Assembly (NCBI GenBank): GCA_946184255.1
Contig: CAMHFA010000044.1
Location: 1-7,776 of the forward strand
Direction: 5' to 3'
DNA: 7,776 nt
Origin: an uncultured Bacteroidales bacterium
GTDB lineage: Bacteria; Bacteroidota; Bacteroidia; Bacteroidales; UBA932
The notes beneath the pieces were generated by a model that ran no database searches, had not been told where the DNA came from, and worked only from the letters and a program-made list of their open reading frames with translations. The position numbers were made by a program, and so were the translations under genes. Positions 7,027 to 7,776 of the stretch are shown in pieces; position 1 is the first letter of the stretch, and the number at the start of each line of letters is the position of its first letter.

Positions 7027-7132
7027 CTGTTATGTAAATATCATATTTTTAGCAAGTTAAACGATCAGACGGTCTCGATTTCGGGACCGTCTGATTATGT
7101 AATTAACTGGTAATATGATACTTGCATAACAG
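7027..7132. repeat. 106-bp imperfect palindrome next to the RAYT gene
   Basis: Two 48-nt arms (7027-7074 and 7085-7132) flank a 10-nt centre. The outer 20 nt match at 18 of 20 positions: CTGTTATG, then 4 nt with 2 matches, then TATCATAT, pairing with ATATGATA and CATAACAG. The inner 11 bp (ATCAGACGGTC with GACCGTCTGAT) match perfectly. The middle part of the arms matches poorly apart from GTTAA/TTAAC at slightly shifted positions. The palindrome fills most of the 170-bp gap between two convergent genes and starts 30 bp beyond the RAYT stop. It could be a REP/MITE-like substrate of the RAYT, a relic of a larger element, or partly a terminator. No target-site duplication and no second copy are seen in the window. 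Confidence 0.75.
7064..7095. terminator. Possible bidirectional terminator hairpin (centre of the palindrome)
   Basis: An 11-bp perfect stem (ATCAGACGGTC / GACCGTCTGAT) encloses a 10-nt loop between the stop codons of two convergent genes, a natural place for a shared terminator. Neither side has a proper U-tract: TATGTAATT follows on the plus strand and CGTTTAAC on the minus strand. Intrinsic termination is therefore uncertain. Confidence 0.35.
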
Positions 7133-7162
7133 CGTTATTGTCTCCACATGATTGCTTATTGA

Positions 7163-7776
7163 CTATCCTTTATGTAGAAACTTGTTTATACACGAGGATT
7201 TAGCGTGTGTCTGGTTCTTAAGTGTCCAGAAGAGTCTATCCTTTGATTCTTCTGACAGTTTCTCGAAATTGAGGCTTGATCCTTTATAGCCGAAAGATTT
7301 TACAATTGAAAGCATTTCAAGGTAGCATGAGTGATCACCGTATTCATCTTCGAGATCGAATTCCGATCCTGCATTCGATTCAACAGCTGTGATCATTTTC
7401 CCGAAACCGTCATACAATTCTTCCAGATCCTTGAATGAAAGGAAGTTGTACTTAAAGATAACGTAGTCGATGAGTTGATCGCTCTCATCTCTGTCAAGAC
7501 CATGGAACAGGTTCTTTAATACATTGTATGATAAGTGTTTCCCTTTGTTGTAGAAATAATCGACTTTTCTTAAAGCGACTCTCATCACATTCCTGCAGTG
7601 GTCTTTCCGGAGTTTTTTTGAAAATGGGTGGGGATTGTTATAATAAGCCAGGAGATTCCATCTGTATTCCATGGCGGTTCTGACAATCTTGCCGGCTACT
7701 GGATTGTTGAACACATATGCCACGCAGCCCATGATGATCTTTACCCCTTTCTTCAATGAATACCCGAAAGGGCTTT
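7163..7776 (-). CDS. REP-associated tyrosine transposase (RAYT, Y1/IS200-like), C-terminal part
   Basis: The reading frame enters from the right edge (codons from 7774), so the gene is partial at its 5' end; 203 residues are visible. The TTG at 7756 is internal, not the start. The stretch CVAYVFNNPVAGKIV (partial residues 17-31) matches the RAYT hallmark Y(I/V)xxNPVxAG, and the Tyr at 7717-7715 is the expected DNA-attacking nucleophile. EYRWNLLAYYNN after it corresponds to the family's EDYPWSSYxxY. The remainder (LFHGLDRDESDQLIDYVIFKY, then T-A-x3-INKFLH near the end) resembles the C-terminal extension I remember from Bacteroidetes RAYTs. The HUH metal site should lie beyond the window. RAYTs nick and join single-stranded DNA at hairpin (REP) sequences and are usually domesticated single-copy genes. 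The gene looks more AT-rich than its neighbours, in keeping with transfer. Confidence 0.82.
   Translation of the reverse strand, partial: SPFGYSLKKGVKIIMGCVAYVFNNPVAGKIVRTAMEYRWNLLAYYNNPHPFSKKLRKDHCRNVMRVALRKVDYFYNKGKHLSYNVLKNLFHGLDRDESDQLIDYVIFKYNFLSFKDLEELYDGFGKMITAVESNAGSEFDLEDEYGDHSCYLEMLSIVKSFGYKGSSLNFEKLSEESKDRLFWTLKNQTHAKSSCINKFLHKG

Noticed and set aside
6993..7162. ssrA (tmRNA) or another RNA gene in the intergenic gap, sought because smpB is nearby
   Set aside because: No tRNA-like acceptor end or T-loop is visible; the stretch is mainly explained by the palindrome.

Overview
The window looks like chromosomal DNA from a Bacteroidota bacterium, most likely of the order Bacteroidales. 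The protein sequences of SmpB, MiaA, PurE and the M16 peptidase look Bacteroidetes-like. Genes start without clear Shine-Dalgarno sites. The one divergent intergenic region carries two matches to the Bacteroidetes promoter pattern TTTG-N19/20-TAnnTTTG. I cannot name the genus. Coding is dense: the largest gene-free stretch is 170 bp, so no gap exceeds 300 bases.

Layout. (1) 14-915, plus strand: a six-helix membrane protein followed 2 nt later by a small winged-helix regulator. The pair is probably co-transcribed and converges on the next operon. (2) 3993-933, minus strand: a tight four-gene operon in the order smpB - miaA - purE - secreted TPR protein, with gaps of 1, 13 and 2 nt. It mixes ribosome rescue, tRNA modification and purine synthesis with an exported protein of unknown role. 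The last protein appears to be a retropepsin-like domain that has lost its catalytic DTGA motif, fused to tetratricopeptide repeats. (3) 3994-4082: an 89-bp divergent promoter region whose two predicted promoters interleave. (4) 4083-6992, plus strand: a full-length lipoprotein zinc peptidase of family M16. (5) 6993-7162: an intergenic stretch largely filled by a 106-bp imperfect palindrome. (6) 7163-7776, minus strand: the C-terminal part of a REP-associated tyrosine transposase (RAYT, Y1/IS200-like), running off the window edge.

Two palindromic elements stand out. One is a roughly 135-bp element with 20-bp inverted ends (19/20 match) sitting in frame inside miaA. It adds about 45 residues between the Walker A motif and the DSRQ motif without breaking the reading frame, much like the protein-coding palindromic elements known from Rickettsia. 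The other is the palindrome 30 bp from the stop codon of the RAYT gene, which is where the DNA substrate of such a transposase might be expected. These two elements, and the apparently inactivated retropepsin domain, are the observations most worth following up. Both palindromes occur once in the window, so mobility cannot be shown from here.
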